DNA from: DATCYX01 sp963714425
Lineage (GTDB): Bacteria; Chloroflexota; Anaerolineae; Anaerolineales; UBA4823
Assembly (NCBI GenBank): GCA_963714425.1
Contig: CAVQOI010000008.1
Location: 124,001-188,000 of the forward strand
Direction of reading: 5' to 3'
Length of the DNA stretch: 64,000 nucleotides
Shown here: one piece after another, positions 8,245-17,231 of the stretch
How positions within the stretch are numbered: the first letter of the stretch is position 1
Layout: each line of letters opens with the position of its first letter
Translations under genes and position numbers: made by a program
The notes under the pieces: model-generated
What the model was told of the DNA's origin: nothing
The model's database searches: none
What the model saw: the letters and a program-made list of their open reading frames with translations, nothing else

Positions 8245-8997
8245 ATGGCAAAAAAATCTACAGGTGAACTCAGCAAACGCCAGCTTATCAGAGAAGAGCG
8301 CGCCAAACGCCAACAGCGCAGCAGGCTTTACACGATACTCGCTGTTATTGCTGGCGCACTAGTCGTTGCGGGTTTATTGATTCTTCCGTCAATCCGGGAG
8401 AATATGACACCTGTTGGCGAAATCAAAACTGTCGATCCAGTTGAAAGACCACAGGCTGATGGCACGGCGCTTGGAGATATCGATGCTCCAGTATTGGTAG
8501 AAGTATGGGAGGATTTTCAGTGCCCAGCGTGCCAGGCTTACTCTGATCAGATCGAACCCTTGGTTGTGGAAAATTATGTAAAGACTGGCAAAGCTCGTTA
8601 TGTTTTCCGCCATTATCCCTTCTTGGATGACCTTGCGGCATCCAAAGAATCAGACCAGTCAGCGAACGCCTCGATGTGCGCTGCCGAGCAAGGTCACTTC
8701 TGGGAATATCACGACATCGTATTTGCGAATTGGCAAAGTGAAAACGCCGGTTCGTTTTCTGACAAGCGCCTGGTTGCCTTTGCCGAAAGCATCGGGTTAG
8801 AGATGGCTTCATTCAACGCTTGTTTTGAAGCAAACAAATACAAGGAACAGATCGAGCAGGACCGTGCGGATGGAGAGCAGGTTGGGGTGAGCGGCACGCC
8901 TAGCGTATTCGTAAACAAGCAAATCATCAGGCCTGGTTATGTACCTTCTTATCAGGATATTTCCCAGGCGATCGATGCAGCCCTTGCGGCACAATAA
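8245..8997 (+). CDS. membrane-anchored DsbA-family thiol oxidoreductase
   Basis: A 250-residue extracytoplasmic thioredoxin-fold protein. A positively charged N-terminus (residues 1-28) precedes one transmembrane anchor (about 29-50), then a DsbA-like domain with active site Cys93-Pro-Ala-Cys96 and the cis-proline loop VSGTPSVFVN. The insertion between the active site and the cis-proline is helical, as in DsbA/BdbD proteins. It probably forms or rearranges disulfides in exported proteins. It has its own promoter-like sequence and faces a convergent operon across a hairpin terminator. No DsbB/VKOR partner is in the window. Confidence 0.88.
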   Translation: MAKKSTGELSKRQLIREERAKRQQRSRLYTILAVIAGALVVAGLLILPSIRENMTPVGEIKTVDPVERPQADGTALGDIDAPVLVEVWEDFQCPACQAYSDQIEPLVVENYVKTGKARYVFRHYPFLDDLAASKESDQSANASMCAAEQGHFWEYHDIVFANWQSENAGSFSDKRLVAFAESIGLEMASFNACFEANKYKEQIEQDRADGEQVGVSGTPSVFVNKQIIRPGYVPSYQDISQAIDAALAAQ

Positions 8998-9029
8998 ATA
9001 GCCTCTGCCCACCAGCGGGAGGAGAGAAC

Positions 9030-9064
9030 GCAGGCTCTGTTGCGCAGGAAGGCACAGAGCCTGC
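9030..9064. terminator. hairpin between convergent genes
   Basis: A perfect 11-base inverted repeat: 9030-9040 (GCAGGCTCTGT) pairs with 9054-9064 (ACAGAGCCTGC) around a 13-base loop. It lies between the 3' ends of the DsbA-like gene and the DUF554 gene. No strong T run follows on either strand, so termination strength is uncertain. Confidence 0.6.
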
Positions 9065-9101
9065 CAGTTTATCCCTTATTTCCATGCAGGTTGAATTAGT
9101 T

Positions 9102-9827
9102 CTACAAAGAGATTCCAAGCGTCTGCATCAACGCTGCGATCAGCGGGGTGATTGCTGGAGCGATGACCAGAGCGGGTAAGAAATTACCCACACGAATCTG
9201 TTTTATCTCCAGGATGCTGCTCACTGCGGTCCCTAACAACAGTACTCCTCCGACAGCTGTCATTTCATTCATCATCGATGTCGTAAGGACGGTCTGAGCC
9301 TGGGCTGAAAGCAGGCTGATACTTCCTTGAAAAGCCAGGATGACCAGGCTCGAGAATAACACGCCTACTCCCAATGAGGAGGCGAATGCCATCGCTGCAA
9401 AGCCATCCAGCAACGACTTGATCGCCAGGAGCGTGAAATCCCCGCTCAACCCGTCCTGAATTGACCCAAGAATGGTCAATGGGCCGATACAAAACACCAG
9501 CGATGCTGTCATGAACCCCCGAATAAAATTTCCGCCTGAATTGGGGGAGTTGATTGAAGAAAAACGACGCTCTAATACTGCGCCGAAATTCTGCAATCCA
9601 TCTTCGATTTTCCCCCACTCGCCGAGCAAACCACCAACCAGTAAGCTGAGCAGCACGACTATGGGATTCTCCGTTTTGAAAAACATCTGAATCCCGATAG
9701 CGAGCGTGAAAAGCCCCAGTCCAGCGATTACAGTCTGGCGGATGCGGTCGGGCAGACGGGAGCCTACGAGCAAACCAAGGCTGCCGCCGAGAAGCACTGT
9801 CAATACATTCAGAAAGGTGCCCGTCAT
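9102..9827 (-). CDS. DUF554 family membrane protein
   Basis: A hydrophobic protein of about 241 residues with six or seven membrane segments, of the DUF554 (YdfK/YqgA-like) family. It shows the family pattern: an N-terminal strand LNVLTVLLGGSLGLLVG, the GEW.KIE..L loop, and a glycine-rich segment RGFMTASLVFCIGPLTILGSIQDGL. The function of the family is not settled; a transport role is often assumed. The start is ATG at 9827, preceded by AGAAGGAC; the frame extends upstream inside the previous gene. It overlaps the cobalamin adenosyltransferase stop by 4 bases (ATGA), so it is translationally coupled to it. Confidence 0.85.
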   Translation of the reverse strand: MTGTFLNVLTVLLGGSLGLLVGSRLPDRIRQTVIAGLGLFTLAIGIQMFFKTENPIVVLLSLLVGGLLGEWGKIEDGLQNFGAVLERRFSSINSPNSGGNFIRGFMTASLVFCIGPLTILGSIQDGLSGDFTLLAIKSLLDGFAAMAFASSLGVGVLFSSLVILAFQGSISLLSAQAQTVLTTSMMNEMTAVGGVLLLGTAVSSILEIKQIRVGNFLPALVIAPAITPLIAALMQTLGISL

Positions 9828-10375
9828 TGTCCTTCTGCCATAGTCGGCGAATCCAAGCCAGCGGTGTGGTTCTCGAGCAGCTCCATCGCAAAGCAAAGAG
9901 ATGACAGGCGGTTAAGATATTTTTGTAGCTCAGGATTCTCGAGCTCGTCCTCGTTCAGCAATTGGACAACTCTGCGCTCAGCACGACGTGTGATTGTGCG
10001 AGCCAAAGCGAGCAATCCACTCGAGGAAGTATCGCCAGGCAAGATAAAACCTTTAGGGAAATCGATCTCAGCGCTAATGTGATCGATCTGTTCTTCCAGC
10101 CAGGTGACACGATCGGCGTTCATGATCCGAAAGCGTGCTGCATTGTCTTTGGTTGCTGCAACTTCTGCCATGATATGATAAAGATCTCGCTGGATCGTCT
10201 GTAGCAGCGAGTTCGCGATCTGGCTCCGGCAGACCGCTCGAGCAGCTCCAATCGCTGCTGAAGCTTCGTCGATGCTGCCAACCGCCTCTATGCGAGGATG
10301 ATATTTGGGCACGCGGCCTTCGCCCAACAAGCGAGTCGTGCCGTCATCGCCTCCGCGTGTGTAGAATTTAGTCAT
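9824..10375 (-). CDS. cob(I)yrinic acid a,c-diamide adenosyltransferase, PduO type
   Basis: A 183-residue ATP:cob(I)alamin adenosyltransferase. The ATP-binding N-terminus TRGGDDGTTRLLG, the motif VGSIDEASAAIG and the C-terminal helix with RTITRRAERRVV are hallmarks of the PduO/MMAB family. It transfers adenosyl from ATP to cob(I)alamin to give coenzyme B12 for radical mutases such as methylmalonyl-CoA mutase. It is the first gene of a two-gene operon with the DUF554 protein. No B12-dependent mutase is in the window. Confidence 0.92.
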   Translation of the reverse strand: MTKFYTRGGDDGTTRLLGEGRVPKYHPRIEAVGSIDEASAAIGAARAVCRSQIANSLLQTIQRDLYHIMAEVAATKDNAARFRIMNADRVTWLEEQIDHISAEIDFPKGFILPGDTSSSGLLALARTITRRAERRVVQLLNEDELENPELQKYLNRLSSLCFAMELLENHTAGLDSPTMAEGQ

Positions 10376-10557
10376 GGCGGCAATTATACCTGTGTTTGCT
10401 TCTCTCTTTCATGAACCGGACAGTTATTGTATACTTAATATCAGTCTCACGGGCGTGGGTTGGAGAGGTCGTATGGGGGCTTCACCTGCCTGCAGCATGC
10501 CAACACGATTACTGGATATTTCCTTCAGTGAATTGGAAGATCTAAAGGAGTGCTTTA

Positions 10558-10782
10558 ATGCAAATCCGATGCTATAACTGCCACAAGCCATTTGCGCTGG
10601 GCAAGGAAACCATTTATATCGCTTTGCAAGAAATGAGCGAAAGTAGCATGAGCCACTACAATGCCTATTGTCCACACTGTGGGCGCGCCAACCGCGTATC
10701 TCCTAAAGAGTTGCAACGCTCTGCGCCAGACTGGAAACCGGAAGAGCAAACCCCCGAGCAAGGGGATACCCCCTCTGCGTAG
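10558..10782 (+). CDS. small zinc-ribbon protein
   Basis: A 74-residue protein with one zinc ribbon made of CYNC at residues 5-8 and CPHC near residues 38-41. The C-terminal 20 residues are acidic and proline-rich, and probably disordered. A strong ribosome site AAGGAG precedes the ATG. It lies 25 bases upstream of the MoxR-type ATPase, so the two may be co-transcribed. The function is unknown. Confidence 0.65.
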   Translation: MQIRCYNCHKPFALGKETIYIALQEMSESSMSHYNAYCPHCGRANRVSPKELQRSAPDWKPEEQTPEQGDTPSA

Positions 10783-10807
10783 CGCCCCTAAATTTGTCGG
10801 GTGATTT

Positions 10808-11779
10808 ATGGATAATACTCGTTATTTCGGCTCGGCTGAGGAGCTTAAGGTTGCTCTCGGAGAGCAGCAATATATTGCTAACGATGAAATTGCAACCATC
10901 ATGTTCCTCTCCCAGCAACTGGGAAAACCAATCCTCACCGAGGGGCCTGCGGGAGTAGGCAAAACCGAGCTCGCAAAAGCCATCGCCGGAGCTTCCTCCC
11001 GGGAGCTGATCCGTTTACAGTGTTATGAGGGACTGGATGAGACAAAGGCGCTCTACGAGTGGGAATATGCCAAGCAGCTGCTCTACACGCAACTGTTAAG
11101 AGACAAGCTTCAGGAGACGCTTTCTGGGACGTCAAACCTTACCGAAGCCGCAGACCGTCTGGCAGGGGAAGAGGATGTTTTTTTCTCCATGAGATTTCTG
11201 CTCCAGCGTCCACTGCTCAAAGCGATCTTGAGCGAAAACCCGACCGTCCTGCTGATTGATGAGATCGATCGCGCTGACGCCGAGTTTGAAGCTTTCTTGC
11301 TGGAAGTATTAAGTGATTTCCAGGTTAGTGTGCCCGAGCTGGGCACACTCGAAGCGTTGCACCGTCCTGTGGTCGTACTCACCAGCAATAACACACGCGA
11401 GCTGAGTGAAGCCCTCAAACGACGTTGCTTGTACCTGTTTATCGGCTATCCCAGCATCGAGCAGGAGCTGGCGGTTGTGCGGTTAAAAGTCCCCGATCTT
11501 TCCCCGAAGATTGCACAGCAGGCGGTAGAGCTGGTGCACAGCTTGCGTGCCATGGATCTACGAAAATCCCCTAGCATTAGCGAAACATTGGATTGGGCAA
11601 AGGCGCTTGTTGCGCTAAACGCAAAAAGCCTGGACACACCGACATTGGAAACCACGCTGAGTGTGCTGCTGAAACATGAGAATGACCTGCAGCGTGCTCG
11701 CCGCTGGCTTCAGCGACCGCCAACTAGCGGCCGTCCGGGAGATATCGACGATTCGCTAAACGCTCGCTGGCGAAACTGA
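10808..11779 (+). CDS. MoxR-family AAA+ ATPase (CoxD-like)
   Basis: A 323-residue AAA+ ATPase of the MoxR class. The Walker A motif is GPAGVGKT with Lys52, the Walker B motif is LLIDEIDR, sensor 1 is LTSNNTREL and an arginine finger lies in LKRRCLY. MoxR/CoxD ATPases work with VWA-domain proteins to mature or activate partner enzymes, in the best-studied case the Mo-Cu CO dehydrogenase. The next gene encodes such a VWA protein. The target enzyme is not adjacent. Confidence 0.88.
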   Translation: MDNTRYFGSAEELKVALGEQQYIANDEIATIMFLSQQLGKPILTEGPAGVGKTELAKAIAGASSRELIRLQCYEGLDETKALYEWEYAKQLLYTQLLRDKLQETLSGTSNLTEAADRLAGEEDVFFSMRFLLQRPLLKAILSENPTVLLIDEIDRADAEFEAFLLEVLSDFQVSVPELGTLEALHRPVVVLTSNNTRELSEALKRRCLYLFIGYPSIEQELAVVRLKVPDLSPKIAQQAVELVHSLRAMDLRKSPSISETLDWAKALVALNAKSLDTPTLETTLSVLLKHENDLQRARRWLQRPPTSGRPGDIDDSLNARWRN

Positions 11780-11828
11780 GCCATGGATATTGTCATCAGA
11801 CGCCTGGGTAAAATTTATAGGTAGTTAT

Positions 11829-13208
11829 ATGGAAGAGCGTATTGTCAAGTTTGTATCGGCTATTAGGGCAGCTGGAGTGCGGGTGAGCCTGGCTGAGAGC
11901 GTGGATGCTTTCGATGCAGTGGATTTGCTGGGAGTCCGTAACCGGGAAACATTCAAGCTCAGCTTGCGCGCCACACTCGTCAAAGAATCCCGCCATTTTC
12001 CAGTATTTGAGGAGCTATTCCCGCTCTTCTTTGGCAACTCCGATGCACCGCCTCTCTTGAACCTGTCCAAGGATTTGACCGCCAACGAGGCCGAGAAGCT
12101 TGCGGGGGCTCTGCGAGAATTTAGCGATCAAGTGCGCCAGATGCTCGAGAGACTTCTGCGGGGCGAGCAACTCAGCCAGGAGGAGCTGGATAGACTGGCG
12201 AAATTCGTTGGGTTGAATCAGATGGATGATCTGCGCTACCGGGAATGGATGACTCAACGTCTTCAAAAAGCCATGCGCTTCCCGGAAGTACGCCAGGCTT
12301 TGCAAGAGCTAGCCGAGTTGCTGGCGCAGATGGGAATGGATAAGCAGCGGGTGGAACAGTTAACAAGACTCTTACAGGCGAACCAGCAGGCCCTGGAAGA
12401 CCAGCTGCGCCAATTTGCCGGTCAGCGTATTGCCGAGAATTTGAGCGAGCATCGTCCTGACGAGAGCGCCGATGGGCTGCTTAACCGCCCTTTCTCCGCA
12501 CTCTCCATCAAGGAAATCGACAAGTTAAGGAAAGAAGTTCAACGCCTGGCTCGCATGTTACGCACGCGCGTAGCACTACGCCTGAAGCGCGCAAAAAGCG
12601 GTCAACTGGACGCCAAAAGTACGATCCGCGCCAATCTAAAACATGGCAACGTTCCAATCCAAATCAAGCATCGTGAGCATAACTTGAAACCCAAGCTCGT
12701 GGTTATTTGCGATGTAAGCACTTCGATGCGCTCGTGTTCTGAATTAATGCTCACTTTTCTGTACGAGTTGCAAGACCAGATCAGCAAAACACATGCATTT
12801 GCATTTATCGATCACCTGGAGTTTATCTCCCCAGATTTAGAAAACCGGGATGCGAGTGAAGCTGTTAACCAGGTTCTCGACCGGATGCCCTCTGGTTATT
12901 ACAACACCAACTTTGGGAATAGCCTGGAGAATTTCAGTCATAATTATTTGCACAAGGTGGATGGGCGAACCACTCTCCTCATTGTGGGGGATGGACGCAA
13001 TAACTACAATGATCCGCGTTTGGACATTTTTCGCGACCTCGCCCGGCGGAGCCGGCGAACAGTGTGGATCACACCGGAGGCGCCTGGTTTATGGGGGACT
13101 GGAGACAGCGATATGATGAAATACGTACCGAGCTGCGATGTCATCCTTCAAGCCAGCAACCTGGCGGAATTGACCTCGGCTGTGGATAAGTTGCTCTCCC
13201 ACCATTAG
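11829..13208 (+). CDS. VWA-domain protein, CoxE-like
   Basis: A soluble protein of about 459 residues. The N-terminal 270 residues are helical, glutamine- and leucine-rich (repeated QxLxxLLAQ-like segments). The C-terminal 190 residues form a von Willebrand A domain with an intact MIDAS start (CDVSTS) and later residues around FIDHLEF and LLIVGDGRNNY. This is the layout of CoxE-type partners of MoxR ATPases. The frame opens at a TTG at 11790, but the ATG at 11829 has an AGGT ribosome site, so it was chosen. It probably forms a chaperone-like pair with the preceding ATPase. Confidence 0.82.
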   Translation: MEERIVKFVSAIRAAGVRVSLAESVDAFDAVDLLGVRNRETFKLSLRATLVKESRHFPVFEELFPLFFGNSDAPPLLNLSKDLTANEAEKLAGALREFSDQVRQMLERLLRGEQLSQEELDRLAKFVGLNQMDDLRYREWMTQRLQKAMRFPEVRQALQELAELLAQMGMDKQRVEQLTRLLQANQQALEDQLRQFAGQRIAENLSEHRPDESADGLLNRPFSALSIKEIDKLRKEVQRLARMLRTRVALRLKRAKSGQLDAKSTIRANLKHGNVPIQIKHREHNLKPKLVVICDVSTSMRSCSELMLTFLYELQDQISKTHAFAFIDHLEFISPDLENRDASEAVNQVLDRMPSGYYNTNFGNSLENFSHNYLHKVDGRTTLLIVGDGRNNYNDPRLDIFRDLARRSRRTVWITPEAPGLWGTGDSDMMKYVPSCDVILQASNLAELTSAVDKLLSHH

Positions 13209-13359
13209 TCATCTGGACTACTTCGCATGTCAGGACACTCAGGGGTAATTCACTGGAAGATCTCAAGAAGCGTCGATCTGCAATCAAGGTGCTTATGCGG
13301 CGGGAACTAGCTAGTTCCATTCAGATACAGCGGTATCATCATTCGTGGGCGAGAATTGA

Positions 13360-13791
13360 ATGGGCATAAACTCGCAGGTAAAAAGACCACGCAGCCTGGT
13401 AATTCTGGTCATGCTGCAGGTGTTTCAAGGTTTGGGTTTAATCTTTTACAGCATTTACATCAGCCGCGTTTACGGTTGGGGGTTTGATCGAGGGGAAATA
13501 CAATTTCTTGAGATTGCACCATTTGAGCTATTTGATGTCATTTCTTCGGGGTTTCTATTCGTCACGCTAGGTGTTATCTCACTATTCCTTGCGTTTGCAC
13601 TATGGATGGTTAAGCGTTGGGCGTGGATCGCAGCGATGGCCCTGCAAGGGTTGAGCCTGTCGGCTGCCCTGTTAGGCTACATCCGCCAGAACCCCAATTA
13701 TGTCAGCATGGTCTTAGGAATCTTGTTGGTGTTCTATTTAAACCAGCAAGACGTACAAATGGCTTTTCGCCGGAAAGCAGAGCGGTCGTGA
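13360..13791 (+). CDS. small multi-pass membrane protein
   Basis: A 143-residue hydrophobic protein with about four membrane segments (residues 14-36, 60-84, 88-107 and 112-127). The termini are basic and probably cytoplasmic. No family is recognised with confidence. Its stop overlaps the GTG start of the Vps62-like protein by 4 bases (GTGA), so the two are probably made together and could act together in the membrane. Confidence 0.65.
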   Translation: MGINSQVKRPRSLVILVMLQVFQGLGLIFYSIYISRVYGWGFDRGEIQFLEIAPFELFDVISSGFLFVTLGVISLFLAFALWMVKRWAWIAAMALQGLSLSAALLGYIRQNPNYVSMVLGILLVFYLNQQDVQMAFRRKAERS

Positions 13792-15692
13792 GAGACTCGA
13801 ATCCCACCTCGGACGAGGCCATATTACGTCGCTTTGAACCGATCGTTCGCTACACTCGCGGGGAGCGCTTCTTTCCCATGGATGTGGAACGCTACATCGC
13901 CCAGTGCAGCCTTTGGGTAAAACATCCAGAGGGGGATGCTGAGCTTCTGGTACCACAAGGTGAATTGACGATTGACAAGCTCATCCTACCCCGCCACGAT
14001 GGTTTTGGCTCGGTGCTCTACCTGAAGTTTATCGAGCCTCTCGATCTGGGTGAGTTGGCTAGACAATCCTTCAATCAGGCGGTTACCTCGGTAAAGAAAG
14101 CACTGCGCCTGGAAATGAAAGATCATCGAGAGCAATTCCGTGCTGGAAGGGGACGCCTGGCGCGTGTGGGTTATGGGTCGCGATTTGTGGATGCACTCTT
14201 CTCTCTGACCCTGGTGCTGCGCGGTCGTGTACCCGGCGATACCGCGATCGCCGCAAGTATGCTCTACCGCAGCCTGCAAGAAACAGGTGAACGCTATTGT
14301 TATTACGGACGGGTTGTCCGAGAAAATGGCTGGGTTGCGCTTCAATACTGGTTTTTTTATCCATTCAATAACTGGCGCTCTGGTTTCTTTGGTGTAAATG
14401 ACCATGAAGGTGATTGGGAGATGGTGTGCATTTACTGTTCGGAAAATGATTCCAATGCAGAGAATGCATCACCGGAGGAGCTGTTAGCGCCTGAATGGGT
14501 GGCATACGCCTCGCACGATTTTTCCGGTGATGATTTACGCCGGCGTTGGGATGACCCAGAAGTGGATAAAGTGATCGATGCGAATGGCAACCCCCACCCG
14601 GTTGTCTATGCCGGGGCAGGAAGCCACGCCAGTTATTTCCGGCGGGGGGAATACCTGGCAGAGCTTGTGCTACCGTTCCTCTCGCCGCTCGTGCAATTAG
14701 TGGATAAGGTGCAGTCGCTTTGGGTAGATGTCTTAAGGCAGGCGACTGGATCATCTCAAGCCGCAAATTTTAACGTATTTCGTATTCCTTTCGTGGATTA
14801 TGCGCGCGGAGATGGATTGTCGATTGGCGTTGGACAGTCAAAAGAGTGGACGAGTGCAATTCTTGACGAGCACACGACGTGGGCTACTGGCTACCGCGGG
14901 CTTTGGGGGTTATATGCTCAAGACCCAATCGCTGGGGAGAACGCACCTGCGGGACCGGTATTCAACCGAGATGGCAGCGTGCGCCGGAGCTGGTATAACC
15001 CGTTGGGCTGGGCTGGATTGGACAAGTTGCCCCCTCCAGATGAAGCCCCCCGAGTTCTGGAGCAAAAGCAAGGAGAGCTACAAAAAAACCGCATCCGTTT
15101 GCAGGACGAGATTGCCACTAAGAGTGCAATGCTCCAGGGCATGGGCGTCGAAGCATCCGCACTGGAGGGTCAGCCGCATCTGGAGCAGACCCACAGGCAG
15201 CTCATCGATCAAATCGAGGCGCTCAGTGACGAAATCAATAATCTGCGCGCTCGTCTGGCCTCGGAAGATGCCAGGGTTGACGCCCTGGACTTACATAATA
15301 ACCGCCTGCAACAAGGCGACAGAGGTCCCATGCGCGCCCACATCCAACACGCCCATCACCCATCACCTGAGAGCGAAATCCCCCTAGCCAGCATAGCCGA
15401 ATTCATCGCAGCAGTCAGCGTCGGATTGTTGATGCTCGGGGTTGTAATCCTGGTTTATTTCGCCCGCCAATATGTGCTCATGGGATTGGCAATCCTTATC
15501 GGGGTTATGATCTTTATCGAGGCGGGCTTTAGACGCCAGTTAGCGCGTCTAATAAACAGTCTTACAGTAGGGTTAGCCATCGTTGCAGCCTTAGTCCTGG
15601 TCTTTGAGTTCTTCTGGCAGATTGTCGTGATCGGTGTGATTGCAGCAGGTGTGTTTATTATGTGGGAAAACTTACGCGAACTTGCCAGGTAA
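13788..15692 (+). CDS. Vps62-like protein with coiled coil and C-terminal membrane segments
   Basis: A protein of about 634 residues. The middle contains HEGDWEMV followed later by PVVYAGAGSHASYF, a pairing reminiscent of the Vps62 family, in which a DWE segment and a GSHA/GSHG segment are conserved. Next comes a 100-residue coiled coil (about residues 450-545), then three or four membrane helices at the C-terminus. The GTG at 13788 was chosen because it overlaps the previous stop (GTGA) and has GGAAAG upstream; the open frame extends further up only as a shadow of the previous gene. The role is unknown. The Vps62 resemblance is by eye and moderate. Confidence 0.62.
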   Translation: MRDSNPTSDEAILRRFEPIVRYTRGERFFPMDVERYIAQCSLWVKHPEGDAELLVPQGELTIDKLILPRHDGFGSVLYLKFIEPLDLGELARQSFNQAVTSVKKALRLEMKDHREQFRAGRGRLARVGYGSRFVDALFSLTLVLRGRVPGDTAIAASMLYRSLQETGERYCYYGRVVRENGWVALQYWFFYPFNNWRSGFFGVNDHEGDWEMVCIYCSENDSNAENASPEELLAPEWVAYASHDFSGDDLRRRWDDPEVDKVIDANGNPHPVVYAGAGSHASYFRRGEYLAELVLPFLSPLVQLVDKVQSLWVDVLRQATGSSQAANFNVFRIPFVDYARGDGLSIGVGQSKEWTSAILDEHTTWATGYRGLWGLYAQDPIAGENAPAGPVFNRDGSVRRSWYNPLGWAGLDKLPPPDEAPRVLEQKQGELQKNRIRLQDEIATKSAMLQGMGVEASALEGQPHLEQTHRQLIDQIEALSDEINNLRARLASEDARVDALDLHNNRLQQGDRGPMRAHIQHAHHPSPESEIPLASIAEFIAAVSVGLLMLGVVILVYFARQYVLMGLAILIGVMIFIEAGFRRQLARLINSLTVGLAIVAALVLVFEFFWQIVVIGVIAAGVFIMWENLRELAR

Positions 15693-15695
15693 TAA

Positions 15696-17231
15696 ATGTC
15701 AATAAATAATATCGCCAGAATCCGCATTCAAACAGTGATGTGGCTGGTCTACCCATATTTATTGGGATATTACCCAATCATCGCCCTTAGAAATCATAAT
15801 ATCGGTTACGTGGATTTCTTCTCGATGATACGCAGCATCCTACTGGTAAGTTTAGGGATATCTCTGCTTATCGCCCTCATATATCTGCTTCTCCGCGATC
15901 TGAGCAAATCAAGCATCATCGTTTCAATAATCGTCCTGCTATTTCTTACATACGGTCACTTTTACATCTGGCTTGCTGATGTGGTTGGGTCGCCGATCCG
16001 GCATCGGTTTCTTGCCGGGGTCGAATTATTTTTCCTGCTCTTCCTGGTATTCGTGACACTAAAAAGCGAAAGGTTCGCCAATCTGGCTTCGCAATTCCTG
16101 GCGACGGTGAGCGTCGTATTGATCGTCGTGGCTCTGGTTGAATTGCTATTCTGGGACATCGAGCTAGTTCGCGCCGGAACGGCGTCCGCGCCTGACATTC
16201 AAATGACACACGCCGATCTAGGAGGCGACATGCTGCCAGATTTTTATTTGATCATCCTGGATGGGCACACGCGTTCGGATGTGCTCAGAGAGCGCTTTGA
16301 TTACGATAACTCAGAGTTTATTGAACAGTTGACCGAATTAGGCTTCTATGTGAGCAGCTGCAGCCAGAGCAATTATGCATCCACCAAGCTCTCTCTTATA
16401 TCCGCTTTTTTTGCAGATTATGCCGAGAACTTAGTCGTCGATGGGGACGTAATCCCTCCTCTTAGAAGCAGCACCTTGATTAGAACATTGGATTCTCTTG
16501 GATATACAACCATCACTTATGCAAATCGCTCGCAGGGTCATTTCGATCTTGGTGAGGACATTTTCCTGTCGCGCAACCAGCTTGCTTTGGGAAAGCTCGA
16601 CCTGCGCGGAGGCGTGAGTGAATTCGAAAGAATGCTGATAGATACATCATTTCTGCGTTTCGCGTACGAGACCGAGGTTATTCCAGGTTTTGACTCGGAT
16701 ACTCTGACGGAATGGGAGTGGCTTGAGCATTATTACCAAACCTATTTCATTCTTGATGAGCTGGAAAACATCCCGTCGATACCAGGACCAAAATTTGTCG
16801 TGGCTCATCTCATGGTGCCTCACCCTCCATCAATATTCTCTCCGGACGGAACGTTCCATATTGATAGTAACCCGATCCGTGGATATCGCTCGAATGTTGC
16901 ATTCATCGATAATCGATTACCTCCTATACTGAGAACGATCATCGACACATCGGATGTGCCCCCAATCATTGTCGTTATGGGAGATCACGGACCATCAACG
17001 CGTTCCACTGTCTCAAAACAGATGCGCATGGCGACGTTGAATGCTTACTATGTGAATGACGCAGCAAAAAAGTTGATGTACCCAAAAATGACGCCCATCA
17101 ATGCATTTCGTATTATCCTGAATACAGCGTTTGATGGGGACTATCCGCTGCTCGAGGACGACAGTCTCTATGCTTACAAACCGTCAGAATTGAAAGATGC
17201 AGATTCGGTTGTGAACGAATGTATTCCCTAA
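15696..17231 (+). CDS. membrane-anchored sulfatase-like (alkaline phosphatase superfamily) protein
   Basis: A 511-residue protein. About five membrane segments fill residues 12-150. The remainder is an extracytoplasmic alkaline-phosphatase-superfamily domain with metal ligands visible as Asp189 (IILDGHTRSD), Asp430-His431 (VVMGDHGPST), and His371/His376 (HLMVPHPP). The classical sulfatase nucleophile motif C/S-x-P-x-R is absent; Ser/Thr229-230 in NYASTKLS is the likely nucleophile position. By family analogy it may transfer or cleave phospho-groups of envelope polymers or lipids. Its 3' end overlaps malQ by 4 bases on the opposite strand. Confidence 0.75.
   Translation: MSINNIARIRIQTVMWLVYPYLLGYYPIIALRNHNIGYVDFFSMIRSILLVSLGISLLIALIYLLLRDLSKSSIIVSIIVLLFLTYGHFYIWLADVVGSPIRHRFLAGVELFFLLFLVFVTLKSERFANLASQFLATVSVVLIVVALVELLFWDIELVRAGTASAPDIQMTHADLGGDMLPDFYLIILDGHTRSDVLRERFDYDNSEFIEQLTELGFYVSSCSQSNYASTKLSLISAFFADYAENLVVDGDVIPPLRSSTLIRTLDSLGYTTITYANRSQGHFDLGEDIFLSRNQLALGKLDLRGGVSEFERMLIDTSFLRFAYETEVIPGFDSDTLTEWEWLEHYYQTYFILDELENIPSIPGPKFVVAHLMVPHPPSIFSPDGTFHIDSNPIRGYRSNVAFIDNRLPPILRTIIDTSDVPPIIVVMGDHGPSTRSTVSKQMRMATLNAYYVNDAAKKLMYPKMTPINAFRIILNTAFDGDYPLLEDDSLYAYKPSELKDADSVVNECIP

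Noticed and set aside
10374..10577. 67-codon frame before the small zinc-ribbon gene
   Set aside because: No ribosome site or recognisable feature, and it overlaps the well-supported zinc-ribbon start.
13617..13787. Upstream extension of the Vps62-like frame
   Set aside because: It lies wholly inside the small membrane protein gene; the GTG at 13788 with a 4-base overlap is a better start.
14800..15387. 195-codon plus-strand frame inside the Vps62-like gene
   Set aside because: A shadow frame with no homology-like features and no ribosome site.
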